Of a stretch of DNA of 64,000 bases, positions 25,736 through 39,008 are shown piece by piece; the first letter of the stretch is position 1; each line of letters starts with the position of its first letter. The position numbers and the translations under genes were made by a program. The DNA comes from Chrysomallon squamiferum (lineage: Eukaryota > Mollusca > Gastropoda > Neomphalida > Peltospiridae), in NCBI GenBank assembly GCA_012295275.1, contig CM022665.1:15417476-15481475 (forward strand). The letters run 5' to 3'. The notes under the pieces are model-generated. The model searched no databases. It was not told the DNA's origin and saw only the letters and a list, made by a program, of their open reading frames with translations.

Positions 25736-26454
25736 ACAAAAAAAAAAAAAAAAAAAAAATGATAATAATAACAATAAAAGAGTGTACACGTATTGTACAA
25801 AAGCTGTTTGACAGTATTTATTGGGTGGTGAAAATGTCGCCTTGCTTATGAATGCCATCAGTGACTAACAAACTGAGCAGATGTCGTTTTAGAGCTGCAG
25901 GTGCAAAATCGGGGCTTTTCTTACAGTTAAATGCAGATACTTACACGCTGTTAAAAAAATAATTAATGTCAGATTCTGCGTGCGATATGCTGTCAATTGA
26001 CATTATGAGCTTTTTAAAGCTGTGATTAAGGTCTCAATAAAAGCTAAAATACCACTATATTCTGTCAGTCCCTACGTCTATGTGTCTTTCTGTTCCTCGT
26101 GTATAGTGTGCTGAAAGAAGTGTGGTATAAAACTAATGTATAGTCTGTCCTGTCTTTCTGTTTTCCTTTCAGTACGCTGTTTACACAGTGGTTAAGACCC
26201 AATGAACTATATACATTTACAAAAGAGAATATTTTGTCTGTCTTTCTGTAACTAAACTAGAAAAGTAATAAAGAAAGGCTAAATGTTGGGGTTTTTTAAT
26301 TCTTTTTTTTTTCTTTTTTTTTTTTTTTTTCTTTTTTTATTATGAATGTTGAAAATATTAAAGTTTTAGAATGTAATATATTTTTTGTAAAGATGATTAT
26401 TAATTATGAATTAAAGTGATACAATTAAATTAATGACATTTCTGCCTTGCTTTC

Positions 26455-26790
26455 AATAATTAGTTTTGTATATCGCGAGTTTTACTAGATCTAGTTTTCT
26501 ATATCATGTTTTACTAGAGCTGATTTTCTGTATCGTCTGTTGTATTAATTCTAGCTTTCAATGCAGGCTGTTGTACTACAGCTAGCTTTGCTATGGGCTG
26601 TTTCACTAGAGCTAGTTTTCAGTGTCGTCTGTTGATTAGAGCTTTCTTTCCTGTCGTCTGTTTTACTACATTTAGCTTTCAAATCATCTGCTTAACAAGA
26701 TCTTATTTTCTAAATCATCATTTTGACTAGACTAGTTTTCTATATCGTCTGCTTCAAGAGAATTAGCTTCTTCTTTTTTTCCAGTCTGCT
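26455..26790. repeat. Degenerate 31-bp minisatellite, about ten units
   Basis: Units approximate TTTTACTAGAGCTAGTTTTC followed by TATATCGTCTG. Lengths are 29-31 bp and sequences are much diverged. ACTAGAGCTAG and TCGTCTG are the best-kept parts. Confidence 0.75.
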
Positions 26791-27080
26791 GATCAACTAT
26801 AACGTTTATGATTCCCCACCAGGGTTGACTTCCTGTGCAGTTGTTTCGTTTACCACATGCAGGGCATGTAATTTGCTCGGGGCTACCTTACGTCAGTCAC
26901 TCGTTGAACCATGATTTCAAATCAGAGTTCGGAAAGTAACGAAAGCAAGATGAGGTAAAAAAAAAAAAAAAGTGAAGAAGACAGAAGAAATTAGGGGATA
27001 AAAAATAAAGAAAGAATAAACGTGGAGATAAAAAAAAAAAAGAAAAAAGACGAGGATATAAATAAATGAAGACTGATAAA

Positions 27081-27087
27081 TAGATAC

Positions 27088-27132
<45 letters not shown>

Positions 27133-27157
27133 CAGATAGATAGATAGATAGACAGAC

Positions 27158-27213
<56 letters not shown>
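27081..27213. repeat. (GATA)n with GACA interruptions
   Basis: About 33 tetramers, mostly GATA, with three GACA variants. It yields a YLSI-type minus-strand frame that is not a gene. Confidence 0.97.
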
Positions 27214-27214
<1 letters not shown>

Positions 27215-27308
27215 TGTAGAGAGAATGAATTTGATTCTTTATTACTGAATTTTTTTTCGGTAACTTCGAAGGATTTTGAAACTTTTATTATTTCGTTTTC
27301 TTTTATTT

Positions 27309-27311
<3 letters not shown>

Positions 27312-27379
<68 letters not shown>
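27312..27379. repeat. (CT)n microsatellite
   Basis: 68 bp, pure, 100 bp right of the GATA array. Confidence 0.97.
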
Positions 27380-27382
<3 letters not shown>

Positions 27383-28051
27383 AAGTAATTTTAGAAGATT
27401 AAACATTTTGGCTTTAATTCTCATCGTAATCAACTGAGAATTCTTTCATTGTTACGCTTATCAGTACGGCTTGTCACCCCAAACACTGTCAACAGTTTTG
27501 CAGTCGAACACACCTTTTGTGACGTTCTCAACAGAAAGAAATACGTACAAGAGGCACAATAGCTTTTTCTTTGTGTCTTTTGACCATCAGCAAATGTTTT
27601 TGACGTCTGCGCATTCCTACTCTCACGCATCACAATGTGCACACCACGAGTCTTTTCACGGTGTAGCAGGCTTCACGTAACACCGACAACGGCCGCAAAG
27701 AAGAAAAAAAACCCACACACACTTACAGTCCATAAAACAAGTTTTTGTTCTATTAGAAATTACCGCATGGCGTGTTGAGTGTTTTCTGCTCGAGAAAAGA
27801 AGAAAAAAAAAAAAAATGTGTGTCAATCTGTTAGAAACGAAAATCTGTTTTCGGGGACAAATAGGCTTTCTTCTTCTTCTTCTTCTTCTTCAATTTTTTT
27901 CTTTTTCATTTTATTTTTTTTTTTTTTTTTATTTTTTAGAAAATGAAAAAATATATGAAAAATAATCTGGTAATTTAATGGTCGCAGTTATGACTGAATT
28001 CACAAGTAGGTTTAGTTATGAGTTTTGTACGGTTATGCTTTACACAGCATA

Positions 28052-28082
<31 letters not shown>

Positions 28083-28801
28083 TGTCAGCAGGTAATGTCT
28101 GTGTGTATGTTGTTTTTGTATGTGGTTGTATCTATCTCTCTAGTTGCAAATGGATGAAAGATCCCATCAGTGACTTTAAACTTTAGAATCACTTACTCAC
28201 TCATCCATCTCAGTTTGTAACCCACTCTTTTTGATTTTTGTCTGTGCGTGTGTGTGTGTTTGTGCATGCATACTAATCCATGTACTTGTGCGTGAATATG
28301 TATATATTATAATTATCTCTTTTTTGTATAACTTGCCTACCAACCTGCCTGCCCATCTACCTATCATCTATCTATTTCTCTGTTTAAACTAATCTAATAT
28401 TTCTATCTTTCTATCTGTCTGTCTGTGTGTCTGTGTGTCTGTCTGTCTATCTGCCTAAATACAAAAATAAAAAAATATATATAAATGTAAAATATAATGT
28501 AAAACTTCAAGCTCTCTTCACGAGTGGAATAAACAGGTGTAAAATATTCACCGTTTTTTGTGTCCAGGTAAACATGTAGATGTATCTATGGATATGTTTA
28601 ATGAAGAGCAACCATTTAATACATTTGTACAGTATATCGTTTATAACCTTCACGAAATGTTCAGCTATAGTTCACTAAAGAAATAAAAAAAGAGAAAAAA
28701 AAGAGCAAAGATAGTGTTACCGACAGCGAACTCAAGAAATGGATTCGTTATGAAAAATATATGACTCTGTCTCCTTCATCTTTCTATCGATATTTCTTTC
28801 A
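27380..28801. other. Intergenic, nothing recognised
   Basis: Unique sequence with short TTC (27868-27890), poly(T), AAT (28051-28081) and CTGT (28410-28450) tracts. Confidence 0.55.
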
Positions 28802-28875
28802 ACCGTTCTCTCTCCCTCTCTCTCTCTGTTTCTGTTTCTATCTCTCTCTGCTCTGTTTCTCTCTCTCTCTCTCTC

Positions 28876-28957
<82 letters not shown>
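28802..28957. repeat. (CT)n microsatellite, imperfect then pure
   Basis: Imperfect CT/TGTTTCT to 28878, then pure CT to 28957. Confidence 0.96.
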
Positions 28958-28960
<3 letters not shown>

Positions 28961-29229
28961 GATGTGTGTGTGTTTACTTCCCTGATAAGAGATAACATTT
29001 AATCTGTTTGTCTTTCCGTTTTTCCTTCTATCAATAAAATAACGAATTACATACAAAACGTCGGAAATTAGTCTTATAGATGCTTTGAGCACACTTCTGA
29101 ATAACAAGATAAAAATGGTTCTGCGTTTAAATTTTTTCTTTTTCTTTTTCTTTTTATTATTTTTTTAACGCTAATAATGTAAGATGATCTTAACAAATAC
29201 AGTCTATTTTCACGCTGATCTGTATAAAT

Positions 29230-29700
29230 AATGTAAACACACACACAGTTCGAGATATCGCAATTCCTTTCATTCTAACTGTCCCTCAATTTCAAAGGTA
29301 AACTGCTCACCATCTCCGCTGACAAATTAGTCTGCCTTTGGTGGGCTGTCGTATCAAAACAAGGCACAATCTTGCAGCGTGGATGTCGGATTACATTTTA
29401 AGATGTAAACAAACATTAACTGCATTTTCAGATCTATGGTCTCGCTTTGCTTATGATAAATCATCGAAGAATAGATTCATGGCTCGAGGCGGTGCGCCTT
29501 TTAAAAGGAGGAGATGAAAGAATATGATAAGTAGTCCTGTCCGAGGAACGAAAATGTCGTCTGCTGCGGTTAAGTCGATGGCAGCCGCAGAAATCTGACG
29601 ATATGTTTGTCAAACATCTCCGTAGACGACTGAGCCGTTCTGATCACCGTCTTTAATGCCGTGAATTAACAGAAATGGACGGTAACCAAGACATTTTTCA
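29230..29700. promoter_or_regulatory. Complex unique block, candidate distal regulatory element
   Basis: Repeat-free, with a perfect Fox-type TGTAAACAAACA (29404-29415) and several GATAA/ATTA motifs; no open frame worth noting. Confidence 0.25.
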
Positions 29701-30062
29701 AACCATAATCCCCTAAAATGTATGAAATTATATTTTCAAGGACTTTTGTGATGAAGGGAGATCGATCCTAGACTATGACTTTTCTTGTCAATCTCCCGTT
29801 ATAACCAGTGTTATATATTTGATATTCAACGTATGTTAAAATGGTAAAATGTTATGTTTGAGGGGAAGTATGTTTCGCCAGTAAAGGTAAAATGTTTGAT
29901 ATTTGATATGCAACTATAAATTTTTGTTGTATCATTGAACAACAACAACGACGACGACGTCGACACCATCACAGGCTTTGAAAATTAAATTTAAACTGGC
30001 ACTTGAACTTCGGATTATATCATAATCAGCAGCAGTAGCATTATATAATATTATTATTTTTA

Positions 30063-30122
30063 TGTTACTGCAACAACATCAACCAGTACTACTGTTACTG
30101 CAACAACATCAACCAGTACTAC
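30063..30122. repeat. Perfect 30-bp tandem duplication
   Basis: The unit beginning TGTTACTGCAACAACATCAA and ending CCAGTACTAC occurs twice head to tail without a mismatch. It leads into a (TAC)n-like segment. Confidence 0.9.
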
Positions 30123-30522
30123 TACTACTACAACTGCTATTGCTACGACTGCGACTGTTACTGCTGCTACTACTATAACATGTATTATACCACAATGCTC
30201 TTTTTTTTTGTAACAAAACAGATACCTTAAAAAAATAAATTAAATAACCTTACAGGTAAAATCATTTACGAGATGTTTAGTGGTGGTGAATTTTTATTTA
30301 TTTATTTATTTATTTATTCTCCCCCCCGCCACCCCGTCAGATTTAACTAAAACCAGACAAACTCAAATCTGGCGGTGGTCTTTATAAACGAAAACACATT
30401 CTCCTTCTTTGTACTTCGATGTATTCCATTTGTAATTCTTTGAAAAATATTCTAACGGTTCACACTTGCTTGCAGTGGACTTGTCCCCTCGCTTAAAGCG
30501 AAATATGACTATGTTCTGTCTA

Positions 30523-30623
<101 letters not shown>

Positions 30624-31098
30624 ATTTTATATCTCAACGTGTTTAATATATCCGACATCTGTGAATGAAACCAGATGAGGAATGTCTTTATTAAAAGCAC
30701 AATGAGTCGAGTAATTACAGAGGTGTAACCGACTGAGTAATAAAACCAGTTCACAGAATTACATCGCCGATGCATTTTATTTACCGTATTAAATGGAGAA
30801 AAAAAAGGACACAGCCGATACGCGATGCTTTGATTCAGGATTAAATGAAAAATAAGTGGAATAAAATTATACTACATTACGTAAATTTATTTTCTCTTAC
30901 AAAGCTATATACAGGGTATATTTTATATAATATGTTAATTTTTATGAATATATTTACACTGAAAATTTTTATTTTAAATTATTTACTATAAAAAATATTG
31001 GATATGTACAACACACACACCCATACACATACATATTATGTGAAACATGTATAACACTTCTGACCTCCTTTGTATAATCATAAAAATTATTAAATTTG

Positions 31099-31127
<29 letters not shown>
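31099..31127. repeat. Poly(A), 29 nt
   Basis: Uninterrupted A run; no retrocopy sequence or upstream AATAAA gene body is recognisable. Confidence 0.95.
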
Positions 31128-31129
<2 letters not shown>

Positions 31130-31239
31130 AAAAATACAATCTATATCGTTATCGGGCATAAAATATAAAGGGATAATCCGAGATTGGCTTTCGAACAAAA
31201 TTGCAATCATCTATCTGTCCATCCGTCTATTTATCCACC

Positions 31240-31740
31240 AAAACTTGTAACGAGACACCAACTGCATTAACAGTGATTTCCATTTAACAGTGAATATCAG
31301 CGCACCTTAATTCTATCAGTTCGTAGTGAGGGCGCCATTCAATCGCTGATAGCCATTCGGTTTAATCATTCCATATTCACAATTGGATATTTAACTACCT
31401 CGGCATATCTTTTGCTTCGCTCAACAATTCCACCAAACATGCAATTAATCGCAGGGCCTCGGTCCGTATTCTTCGGGGAACGCCTGAAGGACATGGGGCC
31501 GGATTAAACTCCGTCCGCGTTCGTGCCTACCACAAAGAAATAAACGCAGCAAGGTTACAACTAATAATTTACATATGAGCAAGCAGCCCTGCTTGACTCC
31601 ACACAGGAAACCCTCTCCTGCAAGTCACTTCACAATATGACATGATCGCCGCTGTAAATTCAAATTGGGAGAACGGACAAAAGGTCAGCATGCAACGTAG
31701 TGGACAGTTCCAAAGGAAATGCAATTTGCTTAGTGTTGAA
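31240..31740. promoter_or_regulatory. Complex unique block, candidate distal regulatory element
   Basis: About 500 bp of non-repetitive, comparatively GC-rich sequence. It has CAATTAATCG (31442-31451) and GGATTAA (31501-31507, an Otx/Pitx-type TAATCC core). No coding frame. Confidence 0.28.
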
Positions 31741-32832
31741 GGGAAGGTTTTATGATTGTTAATATATACCAGTGAGGCGGGACATTATGAGAATTTTATT
31801 TTCTGTAAGGGTTTGTGAGTGTAAATTTCTGGGTCTCTTGGTTAATTTTTCTTTGGAGTCGATGGAATGATGAATGTACTCCAATACAAATGATTAATTA
31901 CTTTCTGTAAACGAGATCCTCACTACATCATGAAAACACCAAAAGAGGCTGCAGCTTCATAGTCATCATCACTACCACCATCATCGTCTTCAGTAACAAC
32001 ATCATCAAGAAGAAGAAGAAGAAAAACAACAACAAAACGCTCATCAAAATATTAGCAGATATAACATAGACATCATCATCATCAAAATACTACAACTTCA
32101 TCGTCAGCATCACCATTATCAAAAACAATTATTACAATTCCAGTTAGACGTTCAGTCGTACAACAGAATCAACAACGTGCGCATAATCATCAACAACAAC
32201 AGCAATATCAAGAGAATGTGAAGTTTATCTGTTTATCCTTTATTATTTCAGTATTTATCTCTAGGTGGATTTTTTCTTTTATCTTTTCCTGATTCTCTTT
32301 TTTTTTAACTCTATGATTTTTTTTTCTGACTTTCTCTCTCGGTAAAATGCACACATGCTCTCTCTGTGTCCATAACAGTTACACACACACACGCACAGAA
32401 ACACACACAAACGAACAAATACTCACACTTTTCCTCCCTCTCTCGTAACCTATTGCCCTCCTGTCTTCCTGCACCGTGGTACCTATAAATCAGTCTATTA
32501 TTACAAATTCACAGTTTACTACATAGAGACATTAAAAGCTAGGAGATGTCGAATTTTTATTTCCATTGAATGTATCACTTGCCTTTTTGTTTTACTTACA
32601 ACATTTATCTTCAGCTGGTTCGTGTCTTTTAACTTCGTGTTACCTTTCAAGATCCTAGGTGTGTTTGTTAATTAAATTTCACCTGTAGAGCGATGTTCTA
32701 ACATTTCTCATGATGTTTTGATAACTGCATTTACTAGTAGTGATACCAGTAATTATACTCTGAAATATACAGTGTGAAATGTTCGATATAATTACACAAG
32801 TATGCAATATTTAAAATATATGTGTATGTATG

Positions 32833-33002
32833 TATATTTTAGGATTTTGAATATCCTCTGTCTTATGTACGTCTGACTGGACTCTGCACAAAGACAATAT
32901 TCAATCACGACCTCAGAAACCCGTCAAATGCCGCTGACGAGACTCGAACGTATGGCAGCCCGCACTTCGAAGGCTGAAACGTTACCGTTTGGCCATCAAG
33001 AC
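32833..33002 (-). mobile_element. tRNA-derived SINE, family 1, copy with full tRNA-like head
   Basis: Minus-strand head begins GTCTTGATGGCCAAACGG, with an A box and then a B box CGTTCGAGTCT at 32940-32950. From head start to B-box end is 63 nt, the normal tRNA spacing. The anticodon-loop region reads CTTCGAA, which is closest to an Arg-type tRNA (tentative). The body shares blocks such as the GACAATATTC core and the GTCTTA-GTACG/GTGCG region with the copy at 41240-41435. The tail abuts a (TATG)n tract. Confidence 0.8.
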
Positions 33003-34048
33003 AGTAATGCTTGGGTATGTGTATATGGATATATATATATATATATAATTATGTGTATGTATATGTATATGAATGAATGGATGGATGGTTGGAAGGATGA
33101 ATCTGCAGTTAGATGAATGGATTAATGGATGCATCAATTTATGTTTGTATGTATATATGTTTGAATATGCATGTGTGTCCGTGTATTCTCGAAAACTATT
33201 TCTTACATATCATTATTATATAGGTGGAGAAAAAAAATTACTGCCGCATTGTTGGAAAGTACAAAGACATAAAAGTCAACTAACAAACAAAACGAGAAAC
33301 GTTATACAACAAGTGTTTAATATCATAACTTAGTTGACCGGCCTTTAAAACCGTCCTGACCTACAAAATGCGGTAGACATAAATATATAAACTACTGTAA
33401 ATTTCACACAACCGGTATTTTACTACGGGGACGAGTTTCATTTCAAAGAGAACGAAACAGAACGTGATGGATGGAGACAGGAGAACCACGTAAATAAAAA
33501 CAAAAACAAAATGTTTGTGTCTGGTATGTCAGAACATTAACTGTAAAGAAGAATTTAGTTTTATTGGAGAACACTGATATTGACGCTGCCGCCACGACGA
33601 AAACGTCAATTAAAAATGTCGTAGACTGAGACCGATAATAAAAAGGAAGAGAACAGACAACCTTGTCAGACACCTATCGCGACTTTTAAATATTTTTATT
33701 TGTTGTGTCTGTTGATAACGAAACTCGTAAACATTAATGTAGTGTTGGACCCTTGTCTCTTGCTGTCGTTAAACACCTACTATTATTCCTGGGATAGACC
33801 GTGGGATCAAATCTCGTCATGTACTTAGAAGGTTATTTAAATTATTTTTCTCTGCTGTGTTATTGAACTGATTCTTTCTGGACTTTTTACAGTCAAAGTG
33901 AGTTTATCACGATTGTTTTATCAGTTGTTTGTTCTGGTATTGCTTTTTTTTCTTTCTATGGGAAGGTGTAGAAATATCAAACTGGATAAGTAAACCGTGG
34001 ATGTTTTCAAAGATTTTCTTTTCTCATTATCCCCCACCACACACACAC

Positions 34049-34139
34049 ATACATACACATACATACATACATACATACATACATACATACATACATACAT
34101 ACATACATACATACATACATACATACATACATACATACA
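34049..34139. repeat. (CATA)n microsatellite
   Basis: About 20 CATA tetramers after a short (AC)n. Confidence 0.97.
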
Positions 34140-34452
34140 GAGAATACAATATAAAGGTAGGTTTAAAATGTGTTTAAAAAAAAAGATTTAATCATTTTGC
34201 CTTAACATGAATAAAGGAATAATTACTTAATATTAAAACAATTTATGTTAAAGACAATGCATATATAGATATTCGTATTATATATGGGAATAGAGTTTGA
34301 ATGGAAAAATAATTACCACCACTCAAGTGACTATTTTTTACAGATTATCATATCATTTGTTCAAACTGCCATACACATTAAGCACATAGTATGGACTATG
34401 ATCCACCAGAAATTTAATATTGCTTATAACGGAAATTAGACTAGCAATAAAC

Positions 34453-34456
<4 letters not shown>

Positions 34457-34491
<35 letters not shown>

Positions 34492-34513
34492 ATATGTGTG
34501 TGTGTGTGTGTGT
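34457..34513. repeat. (TG)n microsatellite
   Basis: TG dinucleotides with a central CATATG. Confidence 0.96.
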
Positions 34514-35274
34514 TTATGTGTGTATATATAAAATTTATATTAAATGCAGAAAGTATAAGTACGTCTTTATGACTAGGACAGAAAATATAAATTTTAAAAG
34601 AAGTATAGAATATCAGAAAAGCGAATACAAAGGGAAGAAACATTCATAGCTAACCGCTGTACATATCAGTTTTCTCTTTCATACAAAAGTCCTTTCATAC
34701 CCACATAATAAATTTAGAAACTTGACTTAAAAAAAATATTTAAAAAAAGGACCGTGAAAACGAATATAAGAATGAACTTTGTTTTCCTTTTGATTAAAAT
34801 GGATCAGAAATTAATTCGGAACGTTGACGATAAAAACGCAAACAGTGTTTCCATTTTATCGAGGGGATTTATTTCTAAATGTCTTCTCCTGCCCACTTGC
34901 TGTTCGGCTTGTGAAAGAACTCAAATGAAAGAGTCAAAGTAAGGAACACGCAAGAGCTGCTAGCCCCGCATGACTCCTGTGTGCAAGACGAGCCTGCCCT
35001 GGCGGCTCACTCAAAGATTCAAATAACTGGCTGGTAATTTCATGAAGTGCGGGTTATGTTCGAGCTATTACAAAGAACGCGACCGAACACTGTGAAATAA
35101 TTGGGTAGTTTGTAAAAAGAAATTTGTTTTCAGAAGTAACTCTTGAATTAGCCCTACAAAGAGTTTAGGTAGCTTTATTCCTTGGCAAAATATTAATTGT
35201 GAGAATTTGAGAATCGTCTCCGCCTTATAAATTATTTAAATAATGAACGCTCTTTATCGACCTCGCCGGCGGCA

Positions 35275-35348
35275 ATTTTTATTTTTATTTTTATTTTTTT
35301 TTTTTTATTATTATTTTTATTTTTATTTTTATTTTTATTTTTATTTTT
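35275..35348. repeat. (TTTTTA)n microsatellite
   Basis: Hexamer TTTTTA with one T12 and one ATTATT interruption. It lies 140 bp before the G-free tract. Confidence 0.95.
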
Positions 35349-35488
35349 CATATCATGCAGTTTAAAATCTATAAGCTTGGGGAAGATATATTCACACCCC
35401 GTGAGGTTAGAATTCATCGAAAACATTTAATAAATTAATTATTATTAAAAAAAACAACAACTAAACGCCATAATAATAATAAAAAAAG

Positions 35489-37209
35489 CATAACTACCAT
35501 TACTACCATTACTACCACTATATTACTACCACTATATTACTACTACTACATTACTACTACTACATTACTACTACCATTACTACCACTACATTACTACTAC
35601 CATTACATTACCACTACCATTACTACCACTATATTACTACTACTATTATATTACTACTTTACTACCACCATTACTACATTACTACCACTACATTACTACT
35701 ACTACATTACTACCACTACATTACTACCACTATTACATTACTACCACTACATTACTACCACTACATTACTACCACTACATTACTACCACTACATTACTAC
35801 CACTACATTACTACCACTACATTACTACCACTACATTACTACTACTACATTACTACCACCACTATATTATTACTACACTATATTACTACTACCACCATTT
35901 ACTACCATTACATTACCACTACATTACTACCACTACATTACTACCACTTATATTACTACCACTACCATTACCACCATTACATTACTACCACTACATTACT
36001 ACTACTACATTACTACCACTATATTACTACCACTATATTACTACTACTACATTACTACCACTACATTACTACTACTACATTACTACCACTATATTACTAC
36101 TACTACATTACTACCACTACATTACTACTACTACATTACTACCACTATATTACTACCACTACATTACTACTACTACATTACTACCACTATATTACTACTA
36201 CCATTACTACCACTACATTATTACCACCATTACATTACTAATTACTACCACAATTACTACCATTATATTACTACCACCATTACTACCACTACATTATTAC
36301 TACTACATTATTATTACTTACCACTACCATTACTACCACTATATTACTTTACTACCATTACTACCACTACTTTTACTACTACCATTACATTACCACCACT
36401 ATTTACTACTACCACCATTACTACCACTACACATTTACATTACCACCACATTACCACTACCACTACATTACTACTACCATTACATTACCACTACATTACT
36501 ACCACCACTACACATTATTTCACCACATTACCACTACCATTACTACCACTACATTACTACCACCATTTTACTACCACCATTACTACCACATTTATTACTA
36601 CCATTACTACCACTACTTTACTACTACCACTACATTACTACTACCATTACTACCACTACATTACTACTACCATTACTACCACTACATTACTACTACCATT
36701 ACTACCACTACATTACTACTACCATTACTACCACCACATTACCACTACTATTACTACCACTACATTACTACTACCATTACTACCACTACATTACTACTAC
36801 CATTACATTACCACTACCATTACTACCACTATATTACTACTACCATTACTACCACTACTTTACTACTACTACTACTACTATCACTATATTACTACAACCA
36901 TTACTACCACTATATTACTACTACTATTATTACCACTATATTACTACTATTACTACCACAAAATTACTACCATTACTACCACTACATTACTACTTTCTTT
37001 ACTACCACTACTTTACATTACTATTACTATCACTTATTACCACTACTTTATCACTACTATTACTATCACTATATTACTACTACTATTACTACCACTACAT
37101 TACTACTATTACTACCACTATATTACTACAACTATTACTACCACTACATTACTACTACTATTACTACAATACTACTACTAAACTACTATTACTACCTACA
37201 AATAATACT
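35489..37209. repeat. 1,721-nt G-free ATTACTACCACTAC satellite-like tract
   Basis: Not one G occurs on the plus strand from 35489 to 37209. The core is a 14-bp unit ATTACTACCACTAC, in seven perfect consecutive copies at 35737-35834, mixed with ATTACTACTACTAC and CATTACTACCATTACT variants. Fourteen is not a multiple of three, so the ACT/ACC triplet pattern slips phase each unit. Being G-free, the plus strand can only stop with TAA and has no ATG, so it is open but not coding. Confidence 0.95.
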
Positions 37210-37451
37210 GATACTGCTATTACAACTATCACCATTATTACTAACACTACTATAATTGCTACTAGTAAAAATTACTGCTGCTTCTACTATCATAGCTCCT
37301 ATTATTATTATTATTATTATTAGTTTCTGTCTTACTAATAGCTGCAGTAGGTCAAATAGTAACACCAGTAGCAGAAGCGGAATAATAATAATTAATATTT
37401 AAAACGAAACCTTAGGTAATATTAATATATATTAAACCATGTTATGATAGC

Positions 37452-37578
<127 letters not shown>

Positions 37579-37774
37579 ATTAATCATTTCTTTAATACCG
37601 AAACAATTAATACATTTTTAAAAGTTATTCACCAATAACAAGATATCTTTCTTCTCATTGCATTTTCGTAAATTATTGCCATTAAATCTAGCCACGCGTA
37701 TCCTCTGCACATACCATTGAATAAAAAAAATAATAATAAAAATAAAAATAAACATAATAAAAAAAATAAATAGA

Positions 37775-37849
37775 TAAAAAAAAAAAAAAAAAACACCCTA
37801 ATATTTATGTAAATTATTGTTCTTGAGCAAACACTTAAACTGTCGACCG

Positions 37850-37886
<37 letters not shown>
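37775..37886. repeat. Poly(A)19 and poly(T)36 facing pair
   Basis: A run at 37775-37793 and T run at 37851-37886, separated by 57 nt. They are complementary and could fold back on one strand. Confidence 0.9.
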
Positions 37887-38780
37887 CTCCCGTTTTTCGG
37901 ATCTTTTCGGATTTCAATATGGTCGATTGTTACCGCCACTTGGACGTCTTAAGTGCATAACAATAAACAATTTTTTAAAAACAGTATGGCGACTAATAAT
38001 AAACTTTTATCCCAAACGGTTTTGTTACGTTTTTACTAACACCACATACCTCGACACCCTATCCCGAAAACAAACAACTCGAACGTCTTCAAACACACGA
38101 ACTTGCCGTTCTTAAAACACTTACGGAATTTTATAGTCCGATGAAATTACCGATCGCTGTCGGATTTGCGATTTAAACGATGTAATTTCAACACAAAGCG
38201 GCGCCCGCTGTTTTGAGAAAATATATCAGAATATATTTCACTTACATATATAAAAGGCTTTGCAGAATGTTGATATTACATTTTTGTTTCGCAGTTACGT
38301 TAGCTACACAACACTAAAATAGGTTTTATTTAGCATGGCGGCGCCGAATAAGTAATTTTTAGCAATTAATGAAGAAGTTTAAAAAGAAAAATGACTTGTT
38401 TTATGTCGCTGTGTCACGTCCTCTGTCCTTAGCAGCGTGGTGGCCCACGGAGTTACTTATTCCAAGTTTGCTCACAGTACGCTCATCAGATGACGACGTT
38501 TCCATACGTCAGACCTGTGGGAAGGGTATGATGTAGTTCCACCTCGCAGACACCCGCTGAGTTATTGTATAAATCTTACATTTAACCCCGTTTGTAAGAA
38601 ACATAATCGTGTTAATGTTTTTGTTAACAGTTTCCGTGTTTTACTTATTTTATCAAATGACTTGTTATTAACGGAGTTCAAAGAATCGCGTGTACAAAAA
38701 TGTCTTCTCACTGTTACCATATGCGGAGAGCCAAGCGGGGCGTACCTATCCTTTTCTCTACACTAACATACACACGGAGA

Positions 38781-38813
<33 letters not shown>

Positions 38814-39008
38814 GGGTTGTCTTATGACCTTTTGTTATGTACTGTGACGATTATAATTATATCATAGATGAGCTAGTTAAAAAAAGAAAGAAAAAGAAAG
38901 AAATAGCAACAAAAATATAAAAAAAACAAAAAACAAACACATCCAGAGAAATAAACCTCTTCTGAATAAAGCTGATGATCCAAATTACATGTAACCTAAC
39001 AGAATGAT
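37887..39008. other. Intergenic, nothing recognised
   Basis: Unique, moderately GC sequence at 38150-38560 (candidate element or old repeat). No coding frame recognised. Confidence 0.5.
38789..38813. repeat. (TA)n tract
   Basis: About 12 TA units. Confidence 0.93.

Noticed and set aside
26917-27381. 154-codon minus-strand frame rich in RE and YLSI
   Set aside because: It is the translation of the (CT)n and (GATA)n arrays with a T/A-rich remainder; no domain.
31099-31127. Poly(A)29 as the tail of a processed pseudogene or LINE
   Set aside because: The adjoining sequence shows no gene-like or reverse-transcriptase-like frame, and no target-site duplication was found.
35489-37209. CRISPR-like or coding interpretation of the periodic tract
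   Set aside because: There are no unique spacers of constant length. The unit is 14 bp with no spacer, and no ATG exists on the plus strand because it lacks G.
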